Shown one piece after another: positions 26,169 to 35,530 of a DNA stretch of 64,000 nt. Location: positions 1,243,144-1,307,143 of the forward strand of contig NZ_ASHX02000001.1 in NCBI RefSeq assembly GCF_000478605.2. The letters run 5' to 3'. Source of the DNA: Streptomyces thermolilacinus SPC6. Lineage in GTDB: Bacteria > Actinomycetota > Actinomycetes > Streptomycetales > Streptomycetaceae. Under the pieces are notes generated by a model. The model made no database searches and was not told where the DNA came from. It worked only from the letters and a program-made list of their open reading frames with translations. Each line of letters opens with the position of its first letter. The first letter of the stretch is position 1. A program made the translations under genes and the position numbers.

Positions 26169-27746
26169 ATGAGACGACCAGTCGGACTGCGGCTCTACGC
26201 GGCGCTGGCCACGACGGCACTGGTGGCCGCGACCGGGGCGGTGCTGACGGCGCCCGAGGCATCCGCGGCGGTCGGCGGCGCCACCGGCTACGCGACCCAG
26301 AACGGCGGGACCACCGGCGGCGCGGGCGGGCAGACGGTGCGGGCCACCACGGGCACCGCGATCCACGCGGCGCTGTGCAACCGGGCCAGCAGCAGCACCC
26401 CGATCACCATCCAGGTCGAGGGGACCATCAACCACGGCAACACCAGCAAGGTGTCGGGCCCCAGTTGCAGCACCGCCGACGGCGTGATCGAGCTCAAGCA
26501 GATCAGCAACGTCACGATCGTCGGAGTCGGCAGCGGCGCCCTGTTCGACCAGGTGGGCATCCACATCCGGGAGGCCCGCAACATCATCATCCAGAACGTG
26601 ACGGTCCGGAACGTCAAGAAGTCGGGCTCGCCCACGTCCAACGGCGGCGACGCCATCGGCATGGAGAGCAACGTCCGCAACGTCTGGGTCGATCACGTCA
26701 CGCTGGAGGCGTCGGGCGGGGAGTCGGAGGGCTTCGACGGCCTCTTCGACATGAAGGCCAACACCCAGTACGTGACCCTCTCCTACAGCGTCCTGCGCAA
26801 CTCCGGCCGCGGCGGACTGGTCGGTTCCAGCGAGAGCGACCTCTCCAACGGCTACATCACCTACCACCACAACCTGTACGAGAACATCGACTCCCGCGCC
26901 CCCCTGCTGCGCGGCGGCACGGCCCACATCTACAACAACCACTACGTGCGGCTGAACGAGTCGGGCATCAACTCCCGGGCCGGCGCCCGCGCCAAGGTGG
27001 ACAACAACTACTTCGAGGACTCCAAGGACGTCCTGGGCACCTTCTACACCGACGCGGCCGGTTACTGGCAGGTCGGCGGCAACGTCTTCGACAACGTGAC
27101 CTGGTCCAGCCCCGGAACCGACTACAAGCCCGCCGGACCCAACCCCCAGTCCAACACCACGGTCAGCGTCCCCTACGCCTACGCCCTCGACGACGCCCGG
27201 TGCGTGCCGGGCATCGTGAGCCAGACCGCGGGCGCGAACAAGGGCCTGCGGGTCTCGGACGGCAGCTGCTCCCCGCAGACGCCGTCCCCGACCCCGACGC
27301 CCACCCCGACCAGCCCGACCCCGACTCCGACCCCCACCCCGACGCCCACCCCGACCACGCCGGGTCCGACGTCCCCCTCCGGGACCAACCTCAGCATCGG
27401 CGCGGGGTCCGACGGCTCCGGCAAGGCCGACGGGACGAGCTACGGCAACGTGCGTGACGGCAGCATGAGCACGTACTGGTCACCGACCGGTCCGACCGGC
27501 GCCATCTCGATCAAGTGGAGCTCCCCCACCACCGTGTCGCTGATCAACATCCGCGAGGCGTCCGGCGCCGTGGGCGCCATCAGGTCCTGGAGGGTGGTCA
27601 ACGCCGACACCGGCGCCGTCCTGACCTCCGGCAGCGGCGCGGGAGTCATCTCCGTTCCCCGCACCACACTGAGCAAGATCACGTTCGAGATCACCGGCTC
27701 GACCGCCACCCCGCGGGTCGCCGAGTACGAGACCTACGCCGGGTAG
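26169..27746 (+). CDS. Secreted pectate lyase with C-terminal accessory domain
   Basis: A 525-residue extracellular enzyme that cleaves polygalacturonate by beta-elimination (polysaccharide lyase family 1 fold). The N-terminus is a Sec signal (RRP, hydrophobic stretch, ASAA cleavage region near 34). The parallel-beta-helix catalytic domain spans about 38-350, with GDAIGMES, VWVDHVTL and the SYSVLRNSGRGGLVGSS segment. A Pro-Thr linker of about 35 residues (near 370-405) leads to a C-terminal beta-sandwich of about 120 residues, probably carbohydrate-binding. The start is ATG 26169 with AGGCGAGG upstream. It is unrelated in function to the flanking clusters and suggests a boundary between them. 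Confidence 0.93.
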   Translation: MRRPVGLRLYAALATTALVAATGAVLTAPEASAAVGGATGYATQNGGTTGGAGGQTVRATTGTAIHAALCNRASSSTPITIQVEGTINHGNTSKVSGPSCSTADGVIELKQISNVTIVGVGSGALFDQVGIHIREARNIIIQNVTVRNVKKSGSPTSNGGDAIGMESNVRNVWVDHVTLEASGGESEGFDGLFDMKANTQYVTLSYSVLRNSGRGGLVGSSESDLSNGYITYHHNLYENIDSRAPLLRGGTAHIYNNHYVRLNESGINSRAGARAKVDNNYFEDSKDVLGTFYTDAAGYWQVGGNVFDNVTWSSPGTDYKPAGPNPQSNTTVSVPYAYALDDARCVPGIVSQTAGANKGLRVSDGSCSPQTPSPTPTPTPTSPTPTPTPTPTPTPTTPGPTSPSGTNLSIGAGSDGSGKADGTSYGNVRDGSMSTYWSPTGPTGAISIKWSSPTTVSLINIREASGAVGAIRSWRVVNADTGAVLTSGSGAGVISVPRTTLSKITFEITGSTATPRVAEYETYAG

Positions 27747-27830
27747 CCGGACGGCTTGGCGCCTCGCCGCACCGCGGTGACGACGAGGCGGGGCCCAGAG
27801 GGCCCGCACACGCGGGCCGGGGACGCACGA

Positions 27831-27868
27831 CCGGAGGCCCGGCGCCGCACCGCGCGCCGGGCCTCCGG
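27831..27868. terminator. Terminator after the pectate lyase
   Basis: A perfect 15-bp inverted repeat (27831-27845 with 27854-27868) with an 8-base loop, 85 bases after the pectate lyase stop codon and before the next plus-strand gene. Confidence 0.75.
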
Positions 27869-27974
27869 CCGGCACCCGGCCGTGCCGCGGACCGCCGCGG
27901 GCCACGACGGCCGGGTGTCAGACCGCTCGCGTATCCTTCCCGCCACCGCACACCGACTGGGAGGATCAGAAGAG

Positions 27975-29483
27975 TTGACCGGCCTGCCCGCCTTCCCGAT
28001 GCCCTTCGAGGCTTCCCGTTCGCTGTCGCTCGCGCCGCCCCGGACACTGCGGGAGCTTCAGATGACGCAGTTCAGCTCACGTATCCGGGAGAAGCCCGGA
28101 TGGTACGACAAGATGCACGACGCCGACATCGTCGCCAGGTGGACGCAGGAGGCGCTCACCCAGGGCCTCACCGAGGCGCAGGTCCGCTACGTGCTCGCCG
28201 AACTCGCGCACTACGCCGCGCTGCGGGATGACCGAACCGGCGCCGAGGTCTCCGGGGTCGACGGGGTGTGGCAGTCGGACACCCTGATCGACGAGGGGCT
28301 CAGGTCCCGGCTGCGCGAGGCGGTCCGGGTCCTGGAACAGGTCCCCGAGGAGGAGAAGGACTGGCATCCGGGGTCCGACGGCCAGGTGCTGGATCTGGTT
28401 CATCCCTCACTGTTCTGCCTGGTGCGAGAGGTCAGCGGCGCGCCCGAGCAGACTTGGCGGAACCCGACGAACCTCTACTCGAAGCACGAGTTCTCCGAGA
28501 GGTTCCAGTGGCTGCCCACGGACGTCGACGTCAGTGACGACGGCGACGTCACCTTCCGTTCCTACGTGAACAACGTCCACCCCGAGAAACATCGCGAACT
28601 GGCCGACGTGCTGCCGGAGTTGTTCGCGCGCTTCCGCCCCCTGCTGGAGAACGCGCTCACCGACCTGCGCCATCCGCGGCCCCCGCGGATCGAGGCCGAT
28701 CCCTTCGGTTGGTACGACTCGGAGCCGGAGTACCCGGACAAGTCCTCCTACAGTGACGACGCGGCCTACGGGGAAGCCGTCCGCGCGTGGGAAGCGGCCT
28801 ACGACGACTGGCGGCAGAACCGCCGCCCGATCGTCCCGGACGCCCCGGCCTTCACCCCGCCCGAGGTGCCCGGCGATTCCGCGCGGGTCGACCTGCGCGG
28901 CCGCCGTCTCCAGGTCATAGTCAAGCTGGCCACCATCCACCTCACCCCGGACAAGCCCGAGTACCCCGGCGGCTCCTGGCATGTCGAGGGGATGCTGAAC
29001 GAGCGGATCGTCTCGACCGGCATCTACTACTGGGACAGCGAGAACATCACCGAGAGCCGGCTGGGTTTCCGGGCGGCAGTCGACGACCCGTACTACGAGC
29101 AGAACGACGACGACGGGGTGCGGGAGGTCTACGGCCTGGAGAACGAGGACGCGCTGAACCAGGTGCTGGGAGCGGCATGGACCCCGGCGGGCCGCTGCCT
29201 GGCGTTCCCGAACGTCCTGCAACACCGCGTCGAATCGTTCCGTCTCATGGACCCCACCCGCCCGGGACACCGCAAGATCCTCGCGTTCTTCCTGGTCGAC
29301 CCGTCGGAGGCGATCGTCTCGACGTCCGATGTGCCCCCGCAGCAGCCGTGGTCGGACACGACGACCATGACCCTCGAACAGGCCAGGAGGTTCCGCGAAG
29401 AGCTCATGCGGGAGCGCAAGTTCTTCGTCGCCGAGCACAACGAGCAGCTCTACGAGCGGGAGTTCTCCCTCTGCGAGCACTGA
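27975..29483 (+). CDS. DUF4246-family protein, probable 2OG-oxygenase fold
   Basis: A 502-residue protein resembling DUF4246, a family found mostly in fungi and some actinomycetes. The core GGSWHVEGMLNERIVSTGIY plus a later NVLQHRVESFRL segment resembles the HxE...H metal site of Fe(II)/2-oxoglutarate oxygenases. I chose TTG 27975 (GGGAGG about 13 bases upstream), which leaves a natural N-terminus (TGLPAFPMPFE). It is acidic and soluble, without a signal peptide. It stands alone between the pectate lyase terminator and the thioesterase, with no operon partner. Function unknown. It could be a stray accessory gene of either cluster, but it lacks the 11-bp-spaced heptamers. Confidence 0.75.
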   Translation: MTGLPAFPMPFEASRSLSLAPPRTLRELQMTQFSSRIREKPGWYDKMHDADIVARWTQEALTQGLTEAQVRYVLAELAHYAALRDDRTGAEVSGVDGVWQSDTLIDEGLRSRLREAVRVLEQVPEEEKDWHPGSDGQVLDLVHPSLFCLVREVSGAPEQTWRNPTNLYSKHEFSERFQWLPTDVDVSDDGDVTFRSYVNNVHPEKHRELADVLPELFARFRPLLENALTDLRHPRPPRIEADPFGWYDSEPEYPDKSSYSDDAAYGEAVRAWEAAYDDWRQNRRPIVPDAPAFTPPEVPGDSARVDLRGRRLQVIVKLATIHLTPDKPEYPGGSWHVEGMLNERIVSTGIYYWDSENITESRLGFRAAVDDPYYEQNDDDGVREVYGLENEDALNQVLGAAWTPAGRCLAFPNVLQHRVESFRLMDPTRPGHRKILAFFLVDPSEAIVSTSDVPPQQPWSDTTTMTLEQARRFREELMRERKFFVAEHNEQLYEREFSLCEH

Positions 29484-29575
29484 GCCCGGTCCACCCCGGC
29501 GTCCGGGAGCACGAGGGCGTGGACGCCCGGGACGAGGACACGAGGCGGCGCGGCCGGGCGGGGGCGGGGTGGCTG

Positions 29576-29593
29576 CGTCAGCGGCGTGTCAGT
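29576..29593 (+). promoter_or_regulatory. Candidate SARP operator upstream of the type II thioesterase
   Basis: Heptamers CGTCAGC (29576) and TGTCAGT (29587) are exactly 11 bp apart, in the direction of the thioesterase gene, whose start is 56 bases downstream. GATCGT, a plausible -10 box, begins 9 bases after the second heptamer, which is the usual SARP promoter layout. Confidence 0.65.
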
Positions 29594-29648
29594 CCCGCTC
29601 TGGATCGTGGAGGCGACACACACGACGCGGGGCCTTGGGGGCAGGAAG

Positions 29649-30374
29649 ATGTGGATACAGTGCGTCGAGCCACGGCCGTTCGCGGACCGGCGGCTGATCT
29701 GTTTCCCGCATGCCGGCGGCTCGCCCTACTTCTTCCGCGCCTGGGGCAAGGCCCTCACCGGGTTCGAGGTCCACGCCGTGTGCTACCCGGGCCGTGCCGA
29801 ACGCGTCGCGGAGCCCCCCGCCACGGAGCTCACCGCGATGGCCGCCGACATCGCCGCGTCGCTGCTCCCCTGGGCGGACGACCGGCCCACCGTGTTCTTC
29901 GGTCACAGCATGGGGGCGATCGTCGGGTACGAGGTGGTGCGGGCGCTGGAGGACGAGGGGGTCCAGGTGGCGCACTTCGTCGCCTCGGGCGCCCGGGCGC
30001 CGCACCTGCTGCGGCCGGACCCGGACGCGGCCACCACCTGGGACGACGAGTCGGTCGTGCGGACGCTCATGGAACTGGGCGGCACCGACGCCGAACTGCT
30101 GGGCAACCCGGCCTTCGTGAAGCTGGTCATGCCCTACATCGGCGCCGACTTCCGCATGCTGGCCTCGTACCGGCCGAGCATGAGCGCACCGCTGCGGTGC
30201 CCCGTCACCTCGCTGGTCGGGGACCGCGACCCCAAGGTCGGGATCGAGGACGTCGCCGCGTGGCGGGACCGGACGCGGGGGCCGTTCCGGTACCGGACGT
30301 TCCCCGGCGACCACTTCTACCTGGCCGGGGAGCCGCCCTACACGGTCATCGACGAGGCGCCGGCCGGGGCCTGA
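29649..30374 (+). CDS. Type II thioesterase, intact
   Basis: A 241-residue editing thioesterase that removes stalled acyl groups from NRPS/PKS carrier domains. It shows LICFPHAGGSPYFFRAW, the intact nucleophile motif FFGHSMGA, the Asp in GDRDPK and the His in FPGDHFY. I chose ATG 29649 for its GGGGGCAGGAAG leader; an upstream in-frame ATG at 29586 would run through the candidate SARP operator and is less likely. Its 3' end overlaps the convergent DAHP synthase gene by 37 bases. The operator links it to the right-hand NRPS cluster. Confidence 0.93.
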   Translation: MWIQCVEPRPFADRRLICFPHAGGSPYFFRAWGKALTGFEVHAVCYPGRAERVAEPPATELTAMAADIAASLLPWADDRPTVFFGHSMGAIVGYEVVRALEDEGVQVAHFVASGARAPHLLRPDPDAATTWDDESVVRTLMELGGTDAELLGNPAFVKLVMPYIGADFRMLASYRPSMSAPLRCPVTSLVGDRDPKVGIEDVAAWRDRTRGPFRYRTFPGDHFYLAGEPPYTVIDEAPAGA

Positions 30375-31711
30375 GCACCGTCCCGGTCCCGGTACATCTC
30401 GGCGAGGAGGAACGCCAGGTCCAGCGACTGGGTGTGGTTCAGGCGCGGGTCGCAGGCCGTCTCGTAGCGGTGGTGCAGGTTCTCGGGCAGCACCGCGTTG
30501 CCGCCTCCGACGCACTCGGTGACGTCGTCGCCGGTGAGTTCGACGTGCACGCCGCCCGGATGGGTGCCCAGCTCCCGGTGGACCTCCACGAAGCCGCGCA
30601 CCTCGTCGAGGATCGTGTCGAAGCTGCGGGTCTTGTGTCCGCTGGGCGCCGTCACGGTGTTGCCGTGCATCGGGTCGCTGACCCAGCAGACGAGGGCGCC
30701 CTCGGCGGTGACCTTCTCGATCAGGTCGGGCAGCACGTCCCGGACCCGGTCGGCGCCGGCACGGACCACGAAGGTCAGCCTGCCGGGCTCGCGCCGGGGG
30801 TCGAGCCGGTCGACGAGGCCGAGCACGGTGTCGGGGGTGGTGGTCGGGCCGAGCTTGACGGCGATGGGGTTGTGCACACGGGAGAAGTACTCGACGTGGG
30901 CGCCGCCGAGGTCGCGGGTCCGCTCGCCGATCCACAACAGGTGGCCGCTGGTGGCGTAGGTGCGGTCGGTGTCCGGCTCGGCGCGGGTGAGGGCCGACTC
31001 GTAGTCGAGCAGCAGGCCCTCGTGGCCGACGAAGAACTCGGCCGTTCCCAGCTCACCGGTGTCCACGCCGCACGCCTGCATGAAGGCGAGGCTGCGCTCG
31101 ATCTCGTCCGTGAGCTTCTCGTATCGCTCACCGGCCCGCGAGTCCGCGACGAACCCCCGGTTCCAGGCGTGCACCTGCCGCAGGTCGGCGAAACCGCCGG
31201 TGGTGAGGGCCCGTACCAGATTGAGGGTCATGGCGGAGCTCTCGTACATCCGCCGCATGCGCCACGGGTCGGGGCGCCGCGCCTCGGCCGTGAACTCCAG
31301 GCCGTTGACGGCGTCGCCCCGGTAGGAGGGCAGCTCCGTGCCGTCGCGTCTCTCGACCGGTGAGGAGCGGGGCTTGGCGTACTGGCCGGCCATCCGGCCG
31401 ATCTTGACGACGGGCATGGCGGTGGCGTACGTGAGGACGACGGCCATCTGGAGCAGCGTCCGCAGCTTGCCGCGTATCGCGTCGGCGGTGACCCGCTCGA
31501 AGGTCTCGGCGCAGTCTCCGCCCTGGAGGAGCACCGCCTCCCCCCGGGCGACCGCCGCCATGCGGCGGCGCAGCAGGTCGCACTCGGCGGCGAAGACCAG
31601 CGGGGGCACGGCGCTCAGCCACTCGGTCGCGGCGCGCAGTTCCGTCTGGTCCGGCCACGGCGGCTGCTGGGCGGCGGGTAAGGCCCGCCAGGATTCGGTG
31701 GGTGAATTCAT
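30338..31711 (-). CDS. 3-deoxy-7-phosphoheptulonate synthase, class II
   Basis: A 457-residue plant-type (class II) DAHP synthase, the first enzyme of the shikimate pathway (phosphoenolpyruvate plus erythrose-4-phosphate). Motifs: LLQGGDCAETFE, KIGRMAGQYAKPRS, GEHTRD-like IGERTRD, KLGPTTTP, WVSDPMHGNT and HLELTGDDVTEC-like. The start is ATG 31711. It is divergent from trpE across 182 bases. Chorismate-pathway duplicates of this kind accompany tryptophan-containing peptide clusters such as the calcium-dependent antibiotic locus, so it is probably a dedicated, deregulated copy that boosts anthranilate/tryptophan supply. Confidence 0.95.
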   Translation of the reverse strand: MNSPTESWRALPAAQQPPWPDQTELRAATEWLSAVPPLVFAAECDLLRRRMAAVARGEAVLLQGGDCAETFERVTADAIRGKLRTLLQMAVVLTYATAMPVVKIGRMAGQYAKPRSSPVERRDGTELPSYRGDAVNGLEFTAEARRPDPWRMRRMYESSAMTLNLVRALTTGGFADLRQVHAWNRGFVADSRAGERYEKLTDEIERSLAFMQACGVDTGELGTAEFFVGHEGLLLDYESALTRAEPDTDRTYATSGHLLWIGERTRDLGGAHVEYFSRVHNPIAVKLGPTTTPDTVLGLVDRLDPRREPGRLTFVVRAGADRVRDVLPDLIEKVTAEGALVCWVSDPMHGNTVTAPSGHKTRSFDTILDEVRGFVEVHRELGTHPGGVHVELTGDDVTECVGGGNAVLPENLHHRYETACDPRLNHTQSLDLAFLLAEMYRDRDGAQAPAGASSMTV

Positions 31712-31805
31712 CGGTTCGGGTTCCCTTCACTGTTGCTGAATCGCCGGGTGGGAAACACCGATCAGCTCAGTGCAACGGGCCTACGGGGTCAAGGGATCGG
31801 CCAAG

Positions 31806-31837
31806 TGGTCCGCATGAGCGCCGGTTGATTGGTCTGG
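31806..31837. promoter_or_regulatory. Repeat pair TGGTCCG/TGGTCTG in the DAHP synthase-trpE promoter
   Basis: TGGTCCG at 31806 and TGGTCTGG at 31830 are direct repeats with a 24-bp start-to-start distance. The same two words at the same distance occur between the MocR and trpD genes (35430 and 35454). This suggests a common operator, most simply for the MocR regulator encoded at 34015-35409. Confidence 0.65.
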
Positions 31838-31893
31838 CACGGCCGCCGCACCCGCTGTTTTGCTGATCGCACGGATTTCGACGGGAGTTCACC

Positions 31894-33420
31894 ATGCGAA
31901 GAGCGGAACACATCGCGGTGCGGGTCACCGCGACCCGGTTGCCCCAGCACGATTCCCTCGGTGTGTACGAGCGGCTGCGCGCGGCTCGCGGGGAGGAGGA
32001 CGTCTTCCTCTTCGAGAGCGTGGACGGTGCCGAGCCCGACCGCCGGTGGGCCGTTGTCGGCTTCGGGCGCCTGGCGGAGATCCGGGTGTTCGGCGGTCAC
32101 GTCGAGATCGACGGCGTCCCCGGCGTGGTGGGGCCCCTGCTGTCGGCCGCCGAGGGGGCGGGCCTGCGGCCGGAGGTGTCGGCGCCGGGCGGGCCGGGGC
32201 ACCGGCTCGCCCTGCCCGGGGACGGCGGCCGGGTGTGGGAGCTGCTGGCGCGGGCGCAGGGGCTGTTCGACGTCGCCACGGACGTCCCCGTCACGTCGTA
32301 CGCCTTCGGGTTCCTGACCTCGTTCGCGTACGAGTCGGTCTGGCACATGGAGACGCTGCCCGCCAGGACGAAGGCCCCGAACGGGCCCGACATCACGCTC
32401 ACCCTGTTCCGGGACACCGTCTGGTACGACCTGACGACGGGTGAGGCCCGGCTGTTGCGCGCCGAGAGCGCCGCGTTCCCGCGGCGGGCCGACGGCGCCC
32501 CGGACGAGGTCGTGGCGATGGCCCGCGAAGCGGCCCGGGAGCGGGCCGACGGGCGCCCGGCGGCCGTCCCCGAGGCGCCCGCCCCGCTGTCGGTGAGCGA
32601 CAGCGTCAGCCGCGAGACGTTCCTGGAGTGGGCGGACATCTGCCTGGAGCACATCCGGGTCGGTGACATCTACCAGATCCAGATCGGCCACCGCATCGAT
32701 GTGAGGACGACGCTGACGCCGGTCGACGTGTACCGGCGGCTGCGCGCCCGCAACCCCTCCCCGTACATGTACCTGATGCCCCGGGCGGGCAGCACGCTGA
32801 TCGGCGCCAGCCCGGAGCTGTTCTTCCGGATCGAGGGCGACGAGATCCTGATGCGCCCGATCGCGGGGACCGCGCGGCGCGGCGCGGACGAGGAGGAGAA
32901 CCAGCGGCGCGTGAAGGAGATGCGCGAGAGCGTCAAGGAGCAGGCGGAGCACATCATGCTCGTCGACCTGTGCCGCAACGACATCGGCCGGGTGAGCCGG
33001 CCCAGCACCCAGCCGGTGGACCGGCTGATGGCGGTGGAGAGCTACTCCCACGTCTTCCACCTGGTCTCGACGGTGTCCGGCCGTCTGGAGGAGGGCGTCG
33101 ACACCTGGCAGGCGGTACGCGCGACGTTCCCGGCGGGGACGATGACGGGCGCGCCGAAGGTGCGGGCCATGGAGATCATCGACGGTCTGGAGCGGGAGCG
33201 GCGCGGGAGCTACGCGGGGGCGGTCGGGCTGGCCGACGTGCGCGGGTGGAGCGAGTTCGCGCTGTGCATCCGCACGGTCGAGTACGACGGGACGACGTAC
33301 TCGACGCAGAGCTCGGCGGGCATGGTGGCCCAGTCGGAGCCGGAGGCGGAGTGGCGGGAGACGCTGGCGAAGATGGGGGCCGCCCACTGGGCGCTGACCG
33401 GTGAGGAGCTGCTGCCGTGA
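31894..33420 (+). CDS. trpE: Anthranilate synthase component I
   Basis: A 508-residue chorismate-utilising enzyme that converts chorismate plus ammonia to anthranilate. Conserved motifs: GDIYQIQIGHRID, GASPELFFRIEGDEI, PIAGTARRG, EHIMLVDLCRNDIGRV, FPAGTMTGAPKVRAMEII and the C-terminal CIRT/QSSAGMVAQS segment. The start is ATG 31894 with GGGAG upstream. It overlaps the glutaminase subunit by four bases (GTGA), so the two are coupled. No Trp-rich leader peptide or attenuator is visible upstream, unlike typical housekeeping trpE leaders, which fits control by a pathway regulator instead. Confidence 0.96.
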   Translation: MRRAEHIAVRVTATRLPQHDSLGVYERLRAARGEEDVFLFESVDGAEPDRRWAVVGFGRLAEIRVFGGHVEIDGVPGVVGPLLSAAEGAGLRPEVSAPGGPGHRLALPGDGGRVWELLARAQGLFDVATDVPVTSYAFGFLTSFAYESVWHMETLPARTKAPNGPDITLTLFRDTVWYDLTTGEARLLRAESAAFPRRADGAPDEVVAMAREAARERADGRPAAVPEAPAPLSVSDSVSRETFLEWADICLEHIRVGDIYQIQIGHRIDVRTTLTPVDVYRRLRARNPSPYMYLMPRAGSTLIGASPELFFRIEGDEILMRPIAGTARRGADEEENQRRVKEMRESVKEQAEHIMLVDLCRNDIGRVSRPSTQPVDRLMAVESYSHVFHLVSTVSGRLEEGVDTWQAVRATFPAGTMTGAPKVRAMEIIDGLERERRGSYAGAVGLADVRGWSEFALCIRTVEYDGTTYSTQSSAGMVAQSEPEAEWRETLAKMGAAHWALTGEELLP

Positions 33421-34040
33421 GCGAGCCGAGGGTTCTGCTGATCGACGCGTACGACAGTTTCGTCCACATCATCGACCAGTATCTGCGCACGCTGGGCGCC
33501 CGGACCGAGGTGGTGCGGTCGCTGACCCGCTCTCCGGAGGAGCTGGTCGCCTCCCGCCCCGACGCGGTGGTCCTCGGGCCCGGGCCCGGGCACCCCGCCG
33601 AGTCCGGCCATGTCGAGCTGGTGCACCGGTTCGCCGGGCGGGTGCCGCTGCTCGGGGTGTGCCTGGGCCACCAGGCGATCGCGCTGGCCCACGGCGGGCG
33701 GGTCGAGGTCGCCGACCAGGTGATGCACGGGCGGACCAGCACGGTGCGGCACGACGGGGCGGGGGTGTTCGCGGGGCTGGGCCACACGCTGGAGGCCACC
33801 CGGTACCACTCGCTGGTGGTCGCCGAGCCGCTGCCGGACGACCTGGTGACCACGGCCGTCGCCGTTGATCACGGCTATGTGATGGGCCTGCGGCACCGCA
33901 CGCTGCCCGTCGAGGGCGTGCAGTTCCACCCGGAGAGCATCATGACGACCGGTGGGCTGACCATCATGGAGAACTTCCTGGCGACGGCCCGTGGCAGCGG
34001 CGCGACGGCGGCCCTCAGCGGGGGCGGCACGCCTCGCTGA
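33417..34040 (+). CDS. trpG: Anthranilate synthase component II, glutamine amidotransferase
   Basis: A 207-residue class I glutamine amidotransferase that provides ammonia to TrpE. Motifs: DAYDSF, LGPGPGHP, the nucleophile Cys in GVCLGHQA, and His/Glu in QFHPESI. The GTG start at 33417 overlaps the trpE stop. Its 3' end overlaps the convergent MocR gene by 26 bases. Confidence 0.95.
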   Translation: MSEPRVLLIDAYDSFVHIIDQYLRTLGARTEVVRSLTRSPEELVASRPDAVVLGPGPGHPAESGHVELVHRFAGRVPLLGVCLGHQAIALAHGGRVEVADQVMHGRTSTVRHDGAGVFAGLGHTLEATRYHSLVVAEPLPDDLVTTAVAVDHGYVMGLRHRTLPVEGVQFHPESIMTTGGLTIMENFLATARGSGATAALSGGGTPR

Positions 34041-35409
34041 GGGCCCGGACGGCCTCCGCCACGCCGGAGCGCGGCAGGTGCGCGTGGCCCACCACCAGCG
34101 CGGGCGCGTCCCAACGGGGCCGGACGTGGAAGGCGGCGCCGCCGCGCACCACGACCGAGCGGCGCGGCGCCGCGGCCACGAGCGCCGCCTCGTCGGTGTG
34201 GCGGGGCAACGTGACGTAGGCGTGCAGTCCCGCCGCCCGGCCGATGACCGAGGCGCCCGGCAGGAACCGGCGCACCGCCTCCTCCAGGGCGTCGCGGCGG
34301 TCACGGCAGCGGGCGTTGAGGCGGCGCAGGTGGCGGTCGAACAGTCCGCCGCGCAGCAGTTCGGCGAAGGCCAGCTGGGTGAGGCTCTCGGTGCCGAGGT
34401 CGAGGCGGGCTCGGGCGCGCAGCAGCCGTGCGAGCAGGTCGGGTGGCGCGGCCAGCCAGCCCAGGCGCAGCCCGGGGGCGAGCGACTTGCTGGCCGTGCC
34501 CGCGTACACGACGTGGTCGGGGGCCAGCCGCTGGAGGGCGAGGGGGCGCGGGCCGCGCTCGTACCACAGGCCGCCGTCGTAGTCGTCCTCCACGACCAGG
34601 CCGCCGACGTCGCGCGCCCAGCGGACGAGTGCCTCGCGGCGGTGCTCGGAGAGGGCGCCGCCGGTGGGGAACTGGTGCGCGGGGGTGACCAGGACCGCGC
34701 GCACCCCGGTCGCGGCGAGCGCCTCGACGTCGATGCCGTCCTCGTCGACCGGGACGGGCACGGGGCGCAGCCCGGTCTCCCGGATGAACTGCCGCTGGCC
34801 GGGGTGGCCCGGGTCCTCGATGCCGATCGCGTCGACGCCGTCCTGGCCCAGCACGGTGCACAGCAGTCCCAGGGCCTGCGAGAACCCGGCGACGACCATG
34901 ACCTGGTCGGCGGTCGTGCGCACGCCGCGCACCCGGCCGAGGTAGCGGGCGAGCTCGACGCGCAGCCCCGGTTCGCCCGCGAGCGGGGGGTAGCCGTGGT
35001 CGGCCGGGGTCGCGGAGTGCAGGACGCGCTGGTAGCAGCCGAGCCATTCGCGGCGCGGGAAGGGCGGCAGGTTGCGGCCGCCGGTGCGCAGGTCCCAGCG
35101 GACGGCGGGCACATGGCCCTCGTCCAGCAGCGTCGGTACGACGGGCGGCGTGGCGCCGATGTGGGCGACGACCCTGGTTCCGGCGCCCTGGGTGGCCTCC
35201 AGGTAGCCCTCGGCGACGAGTTGGCCGTACGCCTCCACGACGACGCTGCGCGAGACGTCCAGGTCGTGGGCGAGCCTGCGGCTGGACGGCAGGCGGGTGC
35301 CGGGGTGGAGAATTCCCTCGGCGATCTGCCTCTTGATGAAGCTCTGGATCTGGGCGGTCAGGGATTTCCCGGAATCTCTGACGACCTCGACGGCCATGTG
35401 CAGGGCCAT
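34015..35409 (-). CDS. MocR-type transcriptional regulator (GntR HTH plus aminotransferase domain)
   Basis: A 464-residue PLP-dependent regulator. Residues about 10-75 form a GntR winged helix ([25 protein letters not shown]). Residues about 110-460 form a fold-type I aminotransferase domain with the Schiff-base lysine K308 in [14 protein letters not shown] and the EDDYDGG loop. It is divergent from trpD across 121 bases and lies among the trp genes. The shared 24-bp-spaced repeats in its own promoter and in the DAHP synthase-trpE promoter suggest that it controls aromatic precursor supply, sensing PLP or an amino compound. Family certain, regulon inferred. Confidence 0.93.
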   Translation of the reverse strand: MALHMAVEVVRDSGKSLTAQIQSFIKRQIAEGILHPGTRLPSSRRLAHDLDVSRSVVVEAYGQLVAEGYLEATQGAGTRVVAHIGATPPVVPTLLDEGHVPAVRWDLRTGGRNLPPFPRREWLGCYQRVLHSATPADHGYPPLAGEPGLRVELARYLGRVRGVRTTADQVMVVAGFSQALGLLCTVLGQDGVDAIGIEDPGHPGQRQFIRETGLRPVPVPVDEDGIDVEALAATGVRAVLVTPAHQFPTGGALSEHRREALVRWARDVGGLVVEDDYDGGLWYERGPRPLALQRLAPDHVVYAGTASKSLAPGLRLGWLAAPPDLLARLLRARARLDLGTESLTQLAFAELLRGGLFDRHLRRLNARCRDRRDALEEAVRRFLPGASVIGRAAGLHAYVTLPRHTDEAALVAAAPRRSVVVRGGAAFHVRPRWDAPALVVGHAHLPRSGVAEAVRALSEACRPR

Positions 35410-35429
35410 GGGCCCTTCCCCCTTCGGAT

Positions 35430-35461
35430 TGGTCCGTATTTCTCAGCGGGCAGTGGTCTGG
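35430..35461. promoter_or_regulatory. Repeat pair TGGTCCG/TGGTCTG in the MocR-trpD promoter
   Basis: TGGTCCG at 35430 and TGGTCTGG at 35454 repeat the arrangement found at 31806/31830, with the identical 24-bp distance. The pair lies in the 121-base divergent promoter and could serve autoregulation of the MocR gene and control of trpD. Confidence 0.65.
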
Positions 35462-35530
35462 TGGGTGTTCTTCGCCATGCGGAGACTGGACGGAGAATTT
35501 CCCCTCAGGTGCCGTCCAAGGAGAATTCCC

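Noticed and set aside
31814..31828. Short ORF ATG-AGC-GCC-GGT-TGA as a trp leader peptide
   Set aside because: It contains no Trp codons and no attenuator hairpins are evident; chance ORF.
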